From CAZNMF01 sp964573795 (GTDB taxonomy: Bacteria > Acidobacteriota > Vicinamibacteria > Vicinamibacterales > SCN-69-37), in assembly GCA_964573795.1 (NCBI GenBank), contig CAZNMF010000028.1, positions 1 to 20,185 of the forward strand: a stretch of DNA of 20,185 bases, read 5' to 3'. Shown here one piece after another: positions 1-7,503 of the stretch. The translations under genes and the position numbers were made by a program. The notes beneath the pieces were generated by a model that was not told the origin of the DNA, did not search any database, and saw nothing but the letters and a program-made list of their open reading frames with translations. Each line of letters starts with the position of its first letter. Position 1 is the stretch's first letter.

Positions 1-882
1 CTCTACACGTGCTCGATCCTCGCGATCGATCCGGACACGGGCACGCTGAAGTGGCACTACCAGACGGTGCCGGCCGACGAGTGGGACTACGACTCGACGG
101 CGCAGATGATCCTGGCGGACCTGCCGATCAACGGCGCGACGCGCAAGGTGATCATGCAGGCGCCGAAGAACGGCTTCTTCTATGTGCTCGATCGGCTGAC
201 GGGCGAGCTGATCTCCGCGGTGCCGTTCACGAAAGTGAGCTGGGCGCGCGGCGTCGATCCGAAGACGGGACGTCCGATCATCAATCCCGAAGCGCGCTAT
301 GGCACGGCGCCGGTCACCGTCGCGCCGAGCGGCGGCGGCGCGCACACCTGGACGCCGATGTCGTTCGATCCCAACACGGGTCTCGTCTACTTCGCGGCGT
401 CCCTCGGCAGCACGTTCGTCTACGCGCGCAACGAGAAGTTCGAGTTCACGCCCGGCACGATGAATCTCGGCATCGTCATGGGCCGCGGACGCGGGACGGC
501 GGCGGAACCCGGACCCGCGCCGCCGATGACCGGACCTGACGGACAGGGCCCGCATCTGGTCGCGTGGGATCCCGTCGCACAGACGACGCGCTGGAAGCAG
601 CCGGGCGGCGGCTTCGGCGGCGGCGGCACGCTGGCCACCGCGGGCGGGCTCGTGTTCCAGTCGGTCGGCGACGGACGACTCGTCGCGTACACCGCGGACA
701 ACGGCGATCTGAAGTTCGAAGCGCCGCTCACGCTGCGCGGCATGGGACCGCCGATGACGTACGCGGTCGACGGACGTCAGTACGTCGCCGTGATCACGCC
801 CGGCCCGCCGCGCGTGACCGCACTCGCGCTCGACGGCGAGCACATCGAGGCGCCAGCGAGACCGGCGGCGCCGGGACAATAG
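1..882 (+). CDS. PQQ-dependent dehydrogenase (quinoprotein alcohol/glucose dehydrogenase type), 3' part
   Basis: The reading frame is open from base 1 and ends at the TAG at 880-882, so the N-terminal part lies outside the window. The visible 293 residues look like the last blades of the eight-bladed beta-propeller of PQQ alcohol dehydrogenases. They include a 'GTLKWHYQTVPADEWDYD' segment near the start, and near the end 'GGTLATAGGLVFQ' followed by 'MTYAVDGRQYVAV'. Family members oxidise alcohols or sugars in the periplasm with pyrroloquinoline quinone and pass electrons to a cytochrome or quinone. There is no CxxCH motif after the propeller, so this is not a C-terminal quinohemoprotein; it would need a separate electron acceptor. 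The protein ends in a short Ala/Pro-rich tail. The substrate cannot be told from this fragment. Confidence 0.88.
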   Translation, partial: LYTCSILAIDPDTGTLKWHYQTVPADEWDYDSTAQMILADLPINGATRKVIMQAPKNGFFYVLDRLTGELISAVPFTKVSWARGVDPKTGRPIINPEARYGTAPVTVAPSGGGAHTWTPMSFDPNTGLVYFAASLGSTFVYARNEKFEFTPGTMNLGIVMGRGRGTAAEPGPAPPMTGPDGQGPHLVAWDPVAQTTRWKQPGGGFGGGGTLATAGGLVFQSVGDGRLVAYTADNGDLKFEAPLTLRGMGPPMTYAVDGRQYVAVITPGPPRVTALALDGEHIEAPARPAAPGQ

Positions 883-884
883 CA

Positions 885-1018
885 GGGACCAGGGGACTCG
901 GGCAGAAACAAAGACCTCGCGGACCTCGATCACCTGCCGTAGGACGTCGCGCCCCCTTGGTCCCTTGGTCCCCTCGTCCCCTCGTCCCTTGGTCCCTTCG
1001 TCCCCTGGTCCCTTCGTC
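885..1018. repeat. Octanucleotide tandem repeat (8 units) with a 13-bp inverted arm
   Basis: Eight uninterrupted 8-bp units of consensus CCYTSGTC run from 955 to 1018. Two units in the opposite orientation lie at about 885-902, directly after the dehydrogenase stop codon. As a result 885-897 (GGGACCAGGGGAC) is an exact reverse complement of 1000-1012, which could form a long stem around a 102-nt loop. The same unit recurs four times at 8556-8587. It could act as a transcription end or be a slippage-generated short tandem repeat. No gene was seen in the rest of this 233-bp spacer. Confidence 0.85.
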
Positions 1019-1115
1019 CGCTGGTAACTTTTCCTGTGCCCGCGTGTTCGTCCCGCGGGCGCGACGCGTGCACCTTGGTGTCTGCCGCGCGTATTGATCG
1101 CCAGCAGGCCACCCG

Positions 1116-3533
1116 ATGCAGGACATCCGCTACGCGCTCCGCACGATCGCCGCTCATCCCTGGTTCTCCGCCGCCATCGTCGCGACGCTGGCGTTGGGCA
1201 TCGGCATCAACACGACCGTGTTCACGCTGTCGAATGCCGTGCTGTACAAACCGCTGCCCTTTCCGCACGGCGAGCGTATCGTCTCAGTCGTCAGCACGCA
1301 GCCGTCACAGAACGCGCAGCGGATGAACCTGTCCTATCCCGACTTCCTCGATCTGCGCGCGCAGACGACGACGTTCGCGCAGCTCGAAGCGATCGGTGGC
1401 GGAGGAGGCATCCTGAGCGAGCCCGACGTCCCGGCCCAGCAGGTCGGCTTCGGACGCGTCACCGCCGGACTGCTCTCGATGACGAGCGTGCCGCCCGTGC
1501 TCGGCCGCACGCTCACGGTGGACGACGAACGGCCGGACGCGCCGCTCGCGATCGTGATCGGCGAGAGCATCTGGCGGACGCGCTATCACGAGGCGAAAGA
1601 CGTCATCGGACGCGCGGTGCGGATCGACGACAAGCCGGCGACGATCGTCGGCGTGATGCCGAAGGGCTTCGGGTTCCCGAACAACGAAGCGATGTGGGTG
1701 GCGCTGCGGCCCGAGGGCCACGATCGCGAGCAACGCGACAACCGGTATCTGCTCGCCATCGGCATGATGAAGCCAGGTCAGACGATCGCGGACGCCGCAC
1801 GCGACGTGAACGCGACCGCAGAGCGTCTCGCGACGGCCTATCCAGAGACCAACCGTGAGATCCGCGGCAACGTGATGACGTTCAACGAGCGCTTCAACGG
1901 CGGCAAGGCGCGGACGGTATTCCAGCTCATGCTCGCGGCCGTAGGCCTCGTGCTGCTCGTCGCCTGCGCCAACGTCGCGAACATGATGCTCGGCGCCGCG
2001 TTGAAACGGCATCGCGAGATGGCCATTCGCACGGCGCTCGGCGCATCGCGCTGGCGCATCGTGCGTCAGTTGCTCGTCGAGAGCGTGTTGCTGAGCACGA
2101 TCGGCGGCGTGCTCGGCCTCGGCCTCACAGTGCTCGGCGTGCACGCCTTCAATCTCGCAGTGACGCCGGAGAACACCGGCAAGCCGTCGTGGATCATCTT
2201 CGAGGTCGACTACCGCGTCCTGCTCTATCTCGCGGCCGTCTGCGTCGGCACCGGCATCATCTTTGGCCTCGCGCCGGCGCTCCGCAGCGCGCGCGTCGAT
2301 CTCAATCACACGTTGAAAGAAGGCGGCAGGGGCGGATCCGGCCGGTCGCACTGGCTCTCGAGCACGCTCGTCGTCGTGCAGTTTACGCTCGCGGTCGTGC
2401 TGCTCGCGGCGTCGGGGCTGATGATGCGCAGCTTCCTCGCCGGCCAGCGCATCAATTCGTGGGCGCCCAGCTCGCACGTGCTGACCGCGCGCGTGTGGCT
2501 GCCGAATGCGCGGTATCCGGACAAGGCCGCGAGGCTTCGCTTCTACGATGAGACTCTGCCACGGCTCGCGGCGATGCCGGATGTGACGCACGCCGCGCTG
2601 CTGACCGACGCGCCTGGTCTCGGCGCGGGCCAGGCACGCTTCGAGCTCGACGGGCATCCGATCGACAAGCCCGCCGATCGGCCGTCGACGACGAACGTGA
2701 CCGTCTCATCCGGCTACTTCGCGCTGATGAACCTGCCGATCGTGCGCGGGCGCTCGTTCGAGACGATGGATGGCGAGCCGGGACACGAGGCGGCGATCGT
2801 GTCGCGTGCGTTCGCGGCGGCGTACTGGCCGAACGACAATCCGATCGGCAAACGGCTGCGCTTCAACGGCGATCAGAAGCCCGATCCGTGGATGACTGTC
2901 GTCGGCGTCTCCGGCGATCTGGTGCAGAGCAGCGCGCGCGCCGATGCGGAGCCCGTCGTCTTCAGGCCGTTCCGTCAGTCCGATGGCGGCTACACGCTCG
3001 TCGCCGTACGCTCGAACGGCGATGCCGCGGCGCTGACGAACCCGCTGCGCCAGCTGATGCAGTCCGCCGATCGCGACATCGCCCTGTCGAACGTCGAACG
3101 GCTGGACGTGTCGCTCGCAGAGCGGCTCTGGCCGTATCGCGTCTTCGGCACGCTGTTCTTTGTCTTCGCGATCACCGCGCTGTTGATGGCATCCGTCGGC
3201 CTCTACGCGGTGATGTCGCAAGCGACGCTGCGCCGCACACGCGAAATCGGCATCCGCATGGCGCTCGGCGCGACGCCGGCCCGCGTGCTGCGCACGGTCA
3301 TGCGGCGAGGCGTGCTGCAGCTCGCGATCGGCCTCGCGATCGGCCTCGGCGCCGCATTCGCCGCGACCGGCGCGATGCGATCGCTGCTCATCGGCGTCGA
3401 GCCGTCCGATCCGCTGACGTTCGTCGTGACGGCCAGCGTCCTGCTCGTCGTTGGTCTCTTCGCCTGCTGGCTCCCGGCGAATCGCGCTGCGACGATCCCA
3501 CCAATACGGGCGTTGGCGCAGACGGGGGAATGA
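1116..3533 (+). CDS. ABC transporter permease, ADOP family (MacB-like)
   Basis: The 805-residue protein has the duplicated MacB/FtsX layout of the acidobacterial duplicated orphan permeases. It starts 'MQDIRYALRTIAAHPWFSA', with a first membrane helix at about residues 18-40. A periplasmic MacB core domain follows, then an FtsX domain at about 265-390 ('LMLAAVGLVLLVACANVANM'). A second membrane helix lies at about 410-440, followed by a second periplasmic core and a second FtsX domain at about 675-800 ('REIGIRMALGA'). The ATG at 1116 gives the family's usual N-terminus. No ATPase gene lies beside it, which is typical of this 'orphan' group. In the wider family such permeases are linked to macrolide or peptide efflux or lipoprotein handling; the substrate here is unknown. 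Confidence 0.93.
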   Translation: MQDIRYALRTIAAHPWFSAAIVATLALGIGINTTVFTLSNAVLYKPLPFPHGERIVSVVSTQPSQNAQRMNLSYPDFLDLRAQTTTFAQLEAIGGGGGILSEPDVPAQQVGFGRVTAGLLSMTSVPPVLGRTLTVDDERPDAPLAIVIGESIWRTRYHEAKDVIGRAVRIDDKPATIVGVMPKGFGFPNNEAMWVALRPEGHDREQRDNRYLLAIGMMKPGQTIADAARDVNATAERLATAYPETNREIRGNVMTFNERFNGGKARTVFQLMLAAVGLVLLVACANVANMMLGAALKRHREMAIRTALGASRWRIVRQLLVESVLLSTIGGVLGLGLTVLGVHAFNLAVTPENTGKPSWIIFEVDYRVLLYLAAVCVGTGIIFGLAPALRSARVDLNHTLKEGGRGGSGRSHWLSSTLVVVQFTLAVVLLAASGLMMRSFLAGQRINSWAPSSHVLTARVWLPNARYPDKAARLRFYDETLPRLAAMPDVTHAALLTDAPGLGAGQARFELDGHPIDKPADRPSTTNVTVSSGYFALMNLPIVRGRSFETMDGEPGHEAAIVSRAFAAAYWPNDNPIGKRLRFNGDQKPDPWMTVVGVSGDLVQSSARADAEPVVFRPFRQSDGGYTLVAVRSNGDAAALTNPLRQLMQSADRDIALSNVERLDVSLAERLWPYRVFGTLFFVFAITALLMASVGLYAVMSQATLRRTREIGIRMALGATPARVLRTVMRRGVLQLAIGLAIGLGAAFAATGAMRSLLIGVEPSDPLTFVVTASVLLVVGLFACWLPANRAATIPPIRALAQTGE

Positions 3534-3537
3534 CGGC

Positions 3538-3579
3538 GGGCGGCCACAAGGGCCGCCCCTGCGGATCTGCAGTCCGCAG
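3538..3579. repeat. Two adjacent hairpins between the ADOP permease and the acetyltransferase gene
   Basis: The first hairpin pairs GGGCGGCC (3538-3545) with GGCCGCCC (3551-3558) across a 5-nt loop. The second pairs CTGCGGA (3559-3565) with TCCGCAG (3573-3579) across a 7-nt loop. They fill most of the 64-bp gap. The GGGCGGCC-ACAAG core resembles the right hairpin of the element at 9191-9247. No T-tract follows, so a simple intrinsic terminator is not supported; it may be a member of the dispersed hairpin family or limit read-through. Confidence 0.7.
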
Positions 3580-3597
3580 CCCCATTACAATTCCTCC

Positions 3598-4092
3598 GTG
3601 CGCATCGTCCCCTGCACCTTCGATCGCCACGCGCAGGCGGTCCTGGCGATTTTCAACGAGGCGATCCTGCACTCGACCGCGCTGTACGAGGACGAGCCGC
3701 GCACGATGGACGTCATCCGCGCGTGGTTCGACGCGAAGATCCGCGGCGGATTTCCGATCGTCGCGGCCGAGACGGACGACGGCACGTTGATGGGATTTGC
3801 GACGTATGGCACGTTCCGCGACAGACCCGGCTATCGCTTCACCGTCGAGCACTCCGTCTACGTCGATGCCCGCTTCCGCCGGCAGGGTGTCGGGCGTCGT
3901 CTGCTCGAAGAGCTGATCGTCCTCGCGCGCGCGCAGCACCTCCACGTCATGATCGGCGGCATCGACGCCGAGAACGCCGCGAGCATCGCGCTGCACGAGC
4001 AGCTCGGCTTCTTCTCCTGCGGCACGGTCCGGCAAGCCGGCTTCAAGTTCGGCCGCTGGCTCGATTTGGCGTTCTATCAGCTGATCCTGTAG
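3598..4092 (+). CDS. GNAT family N-acetyltransferase, phosphinothricin-acetyltransferase-like
   Basis: This is a 164-residue single-domain GNAT protein. I chose the GTG at 3598 because it gives 'RIVPCTFDRHAQAVLAIFNEAI', the normal first strand and helix of the PAT-like group. The frame is open further upstream, but that part would translate the hairpin spacer and the end of the permease gene. The acetyl-CoA-binding motif A is at about residues 92-103 ('RFRRQGVGRRLL'). The C-terminal half has 'IGGIDAENAASIALHEQLGF', which is typical of phosphinothricin and methionine-sulfone/sulfoximine acetyltransferases. The expected role is N-acetylation of a small amine with acetyl-CoA in the cytoplasm. 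It is not an obvious PseH and is far from the nonulosonate operon. Only 15 bp separate it from the permease gene downstream, so the two may be cotranscribed. Confidence 0.87.
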   Translation: MRIVPCTFDRHAQAVLAIFNEAILHSTALYEDEPRTMDVIRAWFDAKIRGGFPIVAAETDDGTLMGFATYGTFRDRPGYRFTVEHSVYVDARFRRQGVGRRLLEELIVLARAQHLHVMIGGIDAENAASIALHEQLGFFSCGTVRQAGFKFGRWLDLAFYQLIL

Positions 4093-4107
4093 TACCCTCT
4101 CGCCCAC

Positions 4108-5445
4108 ATGTCCACGATGCCTCTGGTGCTGCTGGGCGCAGCCATCCTCGCGCTGCTGATCCTGATCCTCCGGTTGAAGCTCAATCCGTTCCTGGCGCTG
4201 ACGCTCACGTCGTTCGCGCTCGGGTTGTGCAACGGCATGACGCCGCAGGCCGCGCTGAACTCGATCATCAAAGGTGCGGGCGACACGTTCGGCAGCATCT
4301 TCCTGATCATCGTCGCGGGCGCCGCGATCGGAAAGCTGATCGAGGAGAGCGGCGCCGCCGTGTCGGTCAGCCGGACGTTCATCCGCTTCTTCGGCGTGCA
4401 GCGCGTGCAGATCGCGATGGTGCTGACCGGCTTCCTCGTCGGCCTGCCGATGTTCTACAACGCGGGCTTCCTCGTCCTGACGCCGCTCGTCTATGCGGTG
4501 TCGATCGAGACGGGGTTCTCGATCATCTACCTCGGTCTGCCGCTGTCGGCGGCGCTCTCGGTCACGCACGGCTTCGTGCCGCCGCACCCGGGCCCGACGA
4601 CGATCGCCAACATCTTCCACGCCGATCTCAATCTGACGCTGCTCTACGGCATCGTCCTCGCCGTGCCTGCGACGCTGCTCGGCGGTCCGGTGCTGACGCG
4701 CTTCCTCAAGCACATGAAGAACGAGCCGCCGCCGGCGCTGTACCGGCACCGCGAGTTCAAGGACGAGGATCTGCCCTCCTTCGGCGTGAGCCTGGGGACG
4801 ATCCTCATTCCCGTGCTCCTGATGCTCTTCGGCGCGATCGTGAACCTGGTGGCCGATCCCACCGGCGCGCTGGCCAAGACGTCGCAATTCCTCAGCGACG
4901 CGAACGTCGCGCTGATGATCGGCTTCTTCGTCGCGATCTGGACGCTCGGCCTGCGCCGCGGCATGGGCATGGACGACGTCATGAAGCAGCTCGGCGCGGC
5001 GGCGTCGAGCGTCGCGGTGCTGCTCCTGCTCATCGCGTCGGGCGGCAGCTTCAAGCAGATCCTGCTCGACGGCGGCGTCGCCGACGTCATCAAGACGATG
5101 GCGTCGCAGTCGTCGGTGTCGCCGATCCTCCTGGCGTGGGGCACGGCGGCCTTCGTCCGCTTCGCCGTCGGCTCGGCCACCGTCGCCGGCATCACCGCCG
5201 CGGGCATCGTGCTGCCGCTCATCCCCGGCAGCGGCGTCCGGCCGGAGCTGTTCGTGATCGCCGTGTCGACCGGCAGCCTGATGTTCTCGCACTTCAGCGA
5301 CAGCGGCTTCTGGATGTTCAAGGAGTACTACAACGCGACGATCAAGCAGACGTTCCAGGCCTGGACCGCGATGGAGTGCACGGTCGGCACGGTCGGCCTG
5401 ATCGGCGTGCTGATCCTGCAGGCGCTGCTCGGAGCGCCGAAGTGA
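4108..5445 (+). CDS. GntP-family gluconate-type permease
   Basis: The 445-residue, strongly hydrophobic protein has the length and motifs of the GntP family of organic-acid:H+ symporters. Visible signatures include 'KLNPFLALTLTSFALGL' near the N-terminus, 'GLPMFYNAGFLVL', the family-defining 'HGFVPPHPGPT' segment, 'RFAVGSATVAGITAAGI', and near the C-terminus 'SDSGFWMFKEYYNATIKQTF'. Family members import gluconate or related hydroxy acids such as glycerate or ketogluconate across the inner membrane. No gluconate kinase or other catabolic gene lies nearby, so the exact substrate is open. The gene ends convergently against the WavE-like gene, with a repeat-filled 151-bp spacer between them. Confidence 0.93.
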   Translation: MSTMPLVLLGAAILALLILILRLKLNPFLALTLTSFALGLCNGMTPQAALNSIIKGAGDTFGSIFLIIVAGAAIGKLIEESGAAVSVSRTFIRFFGVQRVQIAMVLTGFLVGLPMFYNAGFLVLTPLVYAVSIETGFSIIYLGLPLSAALSVTHGFVPPHPGPTTIANIFHADLNLTLLYGIVLAVPATLLGGPVLTRFLKHMKNEPPPALYRHREFKDEDLPSFGVSLGTILIPVLLMLFGAIVNLVADPTGALAKTSQFLSDANVALMIGFFVAIWTLGLRRGMGMDDVMKQLGAAASSVAVLLLLIASGGSFKQILLDGGVADVIKTMASQSSVSPILLAWGTAAFVRFAVGSATVAGITAAGIVLPLIPGSGVRPELFVIAVSTGSLMFSHFSDSGFWMFKEYYNATIKQTFQAWTAMECTVGTVGLIGVLILQALLGAPK

Positions 5446-5457
5446 GAATGCCTGTCC

Positions 5458-5485
5458 ACTTCGAACTTTGAACTTCGAACTTCGA
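5458..5485. repeat. Heptanucleotide tandem repeat, 4 units of ACTTYGA
   Basis: Four contiguous 7-bp units (ACTTCGA, ACTTTGA, ACTTCGA, ACTTCGA) lie 12 bp after the gntP stop codon, just before the twin-hairpin element. The AT content is higher than in the surrounding DNA. Confidence 0.85.
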
Positions 5486-5494
5486 AATGCCCCA

Positions 5495-5553
5495 CGGAGG
5501 GCCGAACCTTCAGGTTCGGCCGCAGCGGGCGGACCTGAAGGTCCGCCCCTCCG
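5495..5553. repeat. Twin-hairpin intergenic element, copy 1
   Basis: The left hairpin has perfect 10-bp arms (5500-5509 with 5512-5521) and a TC loop. The right hairpin has perfect 10-bp arms (5527-5536 with 5539-5548) and a GA loop. An outer 5-bp stem, CGGAG (5495-5499) with CTCCG (5549-5553), can close both into a three-way-junction fold. It sits between the convergent gntP and WavE-like genes, where it could serve as a two-way transcription stop. Related copies are at 14555-14613 and 9191-9247. Confidence 0.88.
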
Positions 5554-5596
5554 AAAGGCGAGAAACTTCCGCGATGCGCGCCGCGCGCATCACGGC

Positions 5597-6598
5597 TCAC
5601 GCGGCCACGCGGAACTGCCGCAGCGTGACGCGGCCGGGATCGACTTCGGGCACCGGAAGATTGCGCGTGGTGTGATACGTCACGAGCCGGCGCCAGAAGG
5701 CGTGGGTGACGAGCTGCCGCGGGCCGTACTTGACGTCGAGATCCGGCACCGCCGGGTGCGTCAGCCAGAGCAGATCGAACCAGTCGTGATCGACGACGGC
5801 GAACAGATCGCGGTAGAGCGCCCAGCTGTCGAGCACGTCGCCGCGCACCGGCCAGCCGATCTGCCGGCAGAACTGCAGCGCGAGATAGCACTCGGTCGGA
5901 TTGCCCTCCAGGCCGAGATCCCGCAGCGTGACCTCGTCGCGGCCGTCGTCGTCGAGCTCGCCGATCCGATCGTCGAGCGGCGCGGACCAGTACCGCAGCA
6001 GATCGCCCGTTGCGCCGAGCATCGCGACGGCCGACGGGTGATAGAGCAGATATTTGCGCGTGAACGCCGACGGCACGATGATCCGCCCGCGCAAGCCCTG
6101 TGCACGCGCGGCGCGTGCCGGATAGCGCGCCTCGAGCACGACGGCGGCCGGGAAGACGTTCGGATCGAGGATCGCGAGATCGGTGCGGCTCGTGAGCACG
6201 GCCGTCGCGCCTTGCTCGCGCGCGCGAAGGATGCCGGCGTGCGCCGAAACGATGTCGCGATTCCGATCCTGGATGCCGGCCACGGCCGGCGCTGGACTGA
6301 GCACGAGGTCGTCGACGAACGGCTCGACCTCGGCCAGGACGTCGCGCGGCGTGTCGTCCCACGTCGACAGCACGATGCGATCGCACGGGTGCGTGATGGC
6401 GGTGACGCGCAGCGCGAAGGCCGTCACCGGCGGCAGCACGGCGCCGTGGACGACGATCGCGTGCGGACGCGTGGGGCGCCGGACGAGCGGGCGCTGACTG
6501 ATCTGTCCGGCCTCGATCACCTTGGCGCGCAGCCGCTCGTCATCGATGCGGGCGAGCGCGCACGCGAGCCACGGCGGCAGCTCCGTCGGCACGGTCAT
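5597..6598 (-). CDS. WavE-like polysaccharide synthesis protein (putative glycosyltransferase)
   Basis: This 333-residue protein resembles the WavE family of lipopolysaccharide-core synthesis proteins. It has a 'VLSTWDD' strand end at residues 76-82, an 'RNRDIVSAHAGI' segment at 112-123, a glycosyltransferase-like 'SRTD' at 137-140, and later 'NPTECYLALQFC'. These are the conserved positions I remember for this family, but the overall similarity looks distant. There is no signal peptide or membrane helix, so cytoplasmic action on a surface glycan is likely. The start codon overlaps the stop of the upstream GDPD-like gene by 4 bp (ATGA), implying translational coupling and a shared role. The sugar donor and acceptor cannot be stated. 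Confidence 0.55.
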   Translation of the reverse strand: MTVPTELPPWLACALARIDDERLRAKVIEAGQISQRPLVRRPTRPHAIVVHGAVLPPVTAFALRVTAITHPCDRIVLSTWDDTPRDVLAEVEPFVDDLVLSPAPAVAGIQDRNRDIVSAHAGILRAREQGATAVLTSRTDLAILDPNVFPAAVVLEARYPARAARAQGLRGRIIVPSAFTRKYLLYHPSAVAMLGATGDLLRYWSAPLDDRIGELDDDGRDEVTLRDLGLEGNPTECYLALQFCRQIGWPVRGDVLDSWALYRDLFAVVDHDWFDLLWLTHPAVPDLDVKYGPRQLVTHAFWRRLVTYHTTRNLPVPEVDPGRVTLRQFRVAA

Positions 6599-7335
6599 GC
6601 GCTCGCCGCCTGCGGGACATCAGCCAGCGACTGCTCGAGCGCGGCCGGATAGTTGGTGCAGATGCCGTCGACGCCGTACGAGACGAGCTCGGCCCACCGC
6701 GCACGGGCGCGATCGAGCGATCGGTCCGATCGATCCGATCGACGCGATCGATCCGCGCCGCCCGCGTCATCGTGCACGTCGGACGAGACGACGTACGTCT
6801 GACGTCCCGCGGCACGCAGGCGCCGCACGTCGGCCGCCGTGATCCACGGGCCGTCGAGCTCTTCCAGCCAGACGACGGATGCGACCTCGACGCCGAGCGC
6901 GCGATCGATCGTCTCGCCGCGATCGTTGGCGCGCGCAGCGAGACGCACGTGCGGATTCAACGCGCGACACCGGCGCGCCAGACCGCCCGCGCGCGACTCG
7001 CTCGTCTCGGTGCCGAGCAGGAAGATCTGCGGCAGCAGGCCCTCCGCCGCAAGGAACGCGACGAGCGCCGGCTCGTCGCCGCGTCCGTTCACATGGACGG
7101 CCACGGGCGCGTGCGGAAACCGACGAATCAGCGCGGCGTGCACGGCGGCGGTCGGACCGGCCGGCACCGCGCAGGCGCCGCGCGACACGTAGAAGCGGCC
7201 GTCTGCGGCACGACGCATGTCGATCGACAGCCCCCAGCCTCGCTCGAGGGCCGTCTGCGTCGTCGCCACGCCGTTTTCTCGCTCGGGATTGGAGCCGTCC
7301 GTGTTGCCGCGGTGCGCGAGGATCCGACAGATCAT
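6595..7335 (-). CDS. GDPD-like (glycerophosphodiester phosphodiesterase fold) protein with degenerate active site
   Basis: The 246-residue protein keeps the N-terminal GDPD signature 'AHRG' at residues 7-10 and the 'EREN' that follows at 18-21, and near the end 'GVDGICTNYP'. Other active-site positions appear changed. The usual E-x-D metal pair reads S-I-D (37-39), and the 'GHD' that carries the catalytic histidine is replaced by 'VSRG' (50-53). It may therefore be non-catalytic or act on something other than a glycerophosphodiester. A low-complexity Arg/Asp/Ser stretch at residues 195-213 is encoded by a GATC-rich microsatellite-like tract. It is first in a two-gene unit with the WavE-like gene and probably works on a surface glycan. 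Fold assignment is fairly sure; function is not. Confidence 0.7.
   Translation of the reverse strand: MICRILAHRGNTDGSNPERENGVATTQTALERGWGLSIDMRRAADGRFYVSRGACAVPAGPTAAVHAALIRRFPHAPVAVHVNGRGDEPALVAFLAAEGLLPQIFLLGTETSESRAGGLARRCRALNPHVRLAARANDRGETIDRALGVEVASVVWLEELDGPWITAADVRRLRAAGRQTYVVSSDVHDDAGGADRSRRSDRSDRSLDRARARWAELVSYGVDGICTNYPAALEQSLADVPQAASA
6709..6753. repeat. GATC-rich low-complexity tract inside the GDPD-like gene
   Basis: This is an imperfect run of CGATC/GATCGATCC units within the coding sequence. It stays in frame and encodes the Arg/Asp/Ser-rich stretch that looks like an insertion in a surface loop of the GDPD fold. Confidence 0.6.
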
Positions 7336-7503
7336 GCGCGAAAGCGCAGTGCAAGCCGCATGCCGCGGTATGCCGTGAAGGCGCCGGAAAAAGTGTGGCG
7401 CCTCGGCGCCGCGCGCTCGAGCATGCGCCGGCAGGTCGACGCGGTGTCGGATGCGCGACAGGCGGATCGCCGGCCGCCTTGTGTGTCATGATTCCCGGCC
7501 AGC

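Noticed and set aside
3598..4092. The GNAT gene as the missing PseH acetyltransferase
   Set aside because: Its motifs are of the phosphinothricin acetyltransferase type, and it lies over 10 kb from the sugar operon on the other strand.
3388..5292. Long minus-strand open frame of 634 codons opposite the permease and acetyltransferase genes
   Set aside because: Its composition is His/Arg/Asp/Glu-rich without motifs, as expected from the antisense of GC-rich coding DNA. Real genes with family signatures occupy the plus strand.
5468..6652. 394-codon plus-strand open frame over the WavE-like gene
   Set aside because: It starts in the repeat-filled spacer, is Arg/His-rich and has no recognisable domain. 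The minus-strand frame has the family motifs and a coupled neighbour.
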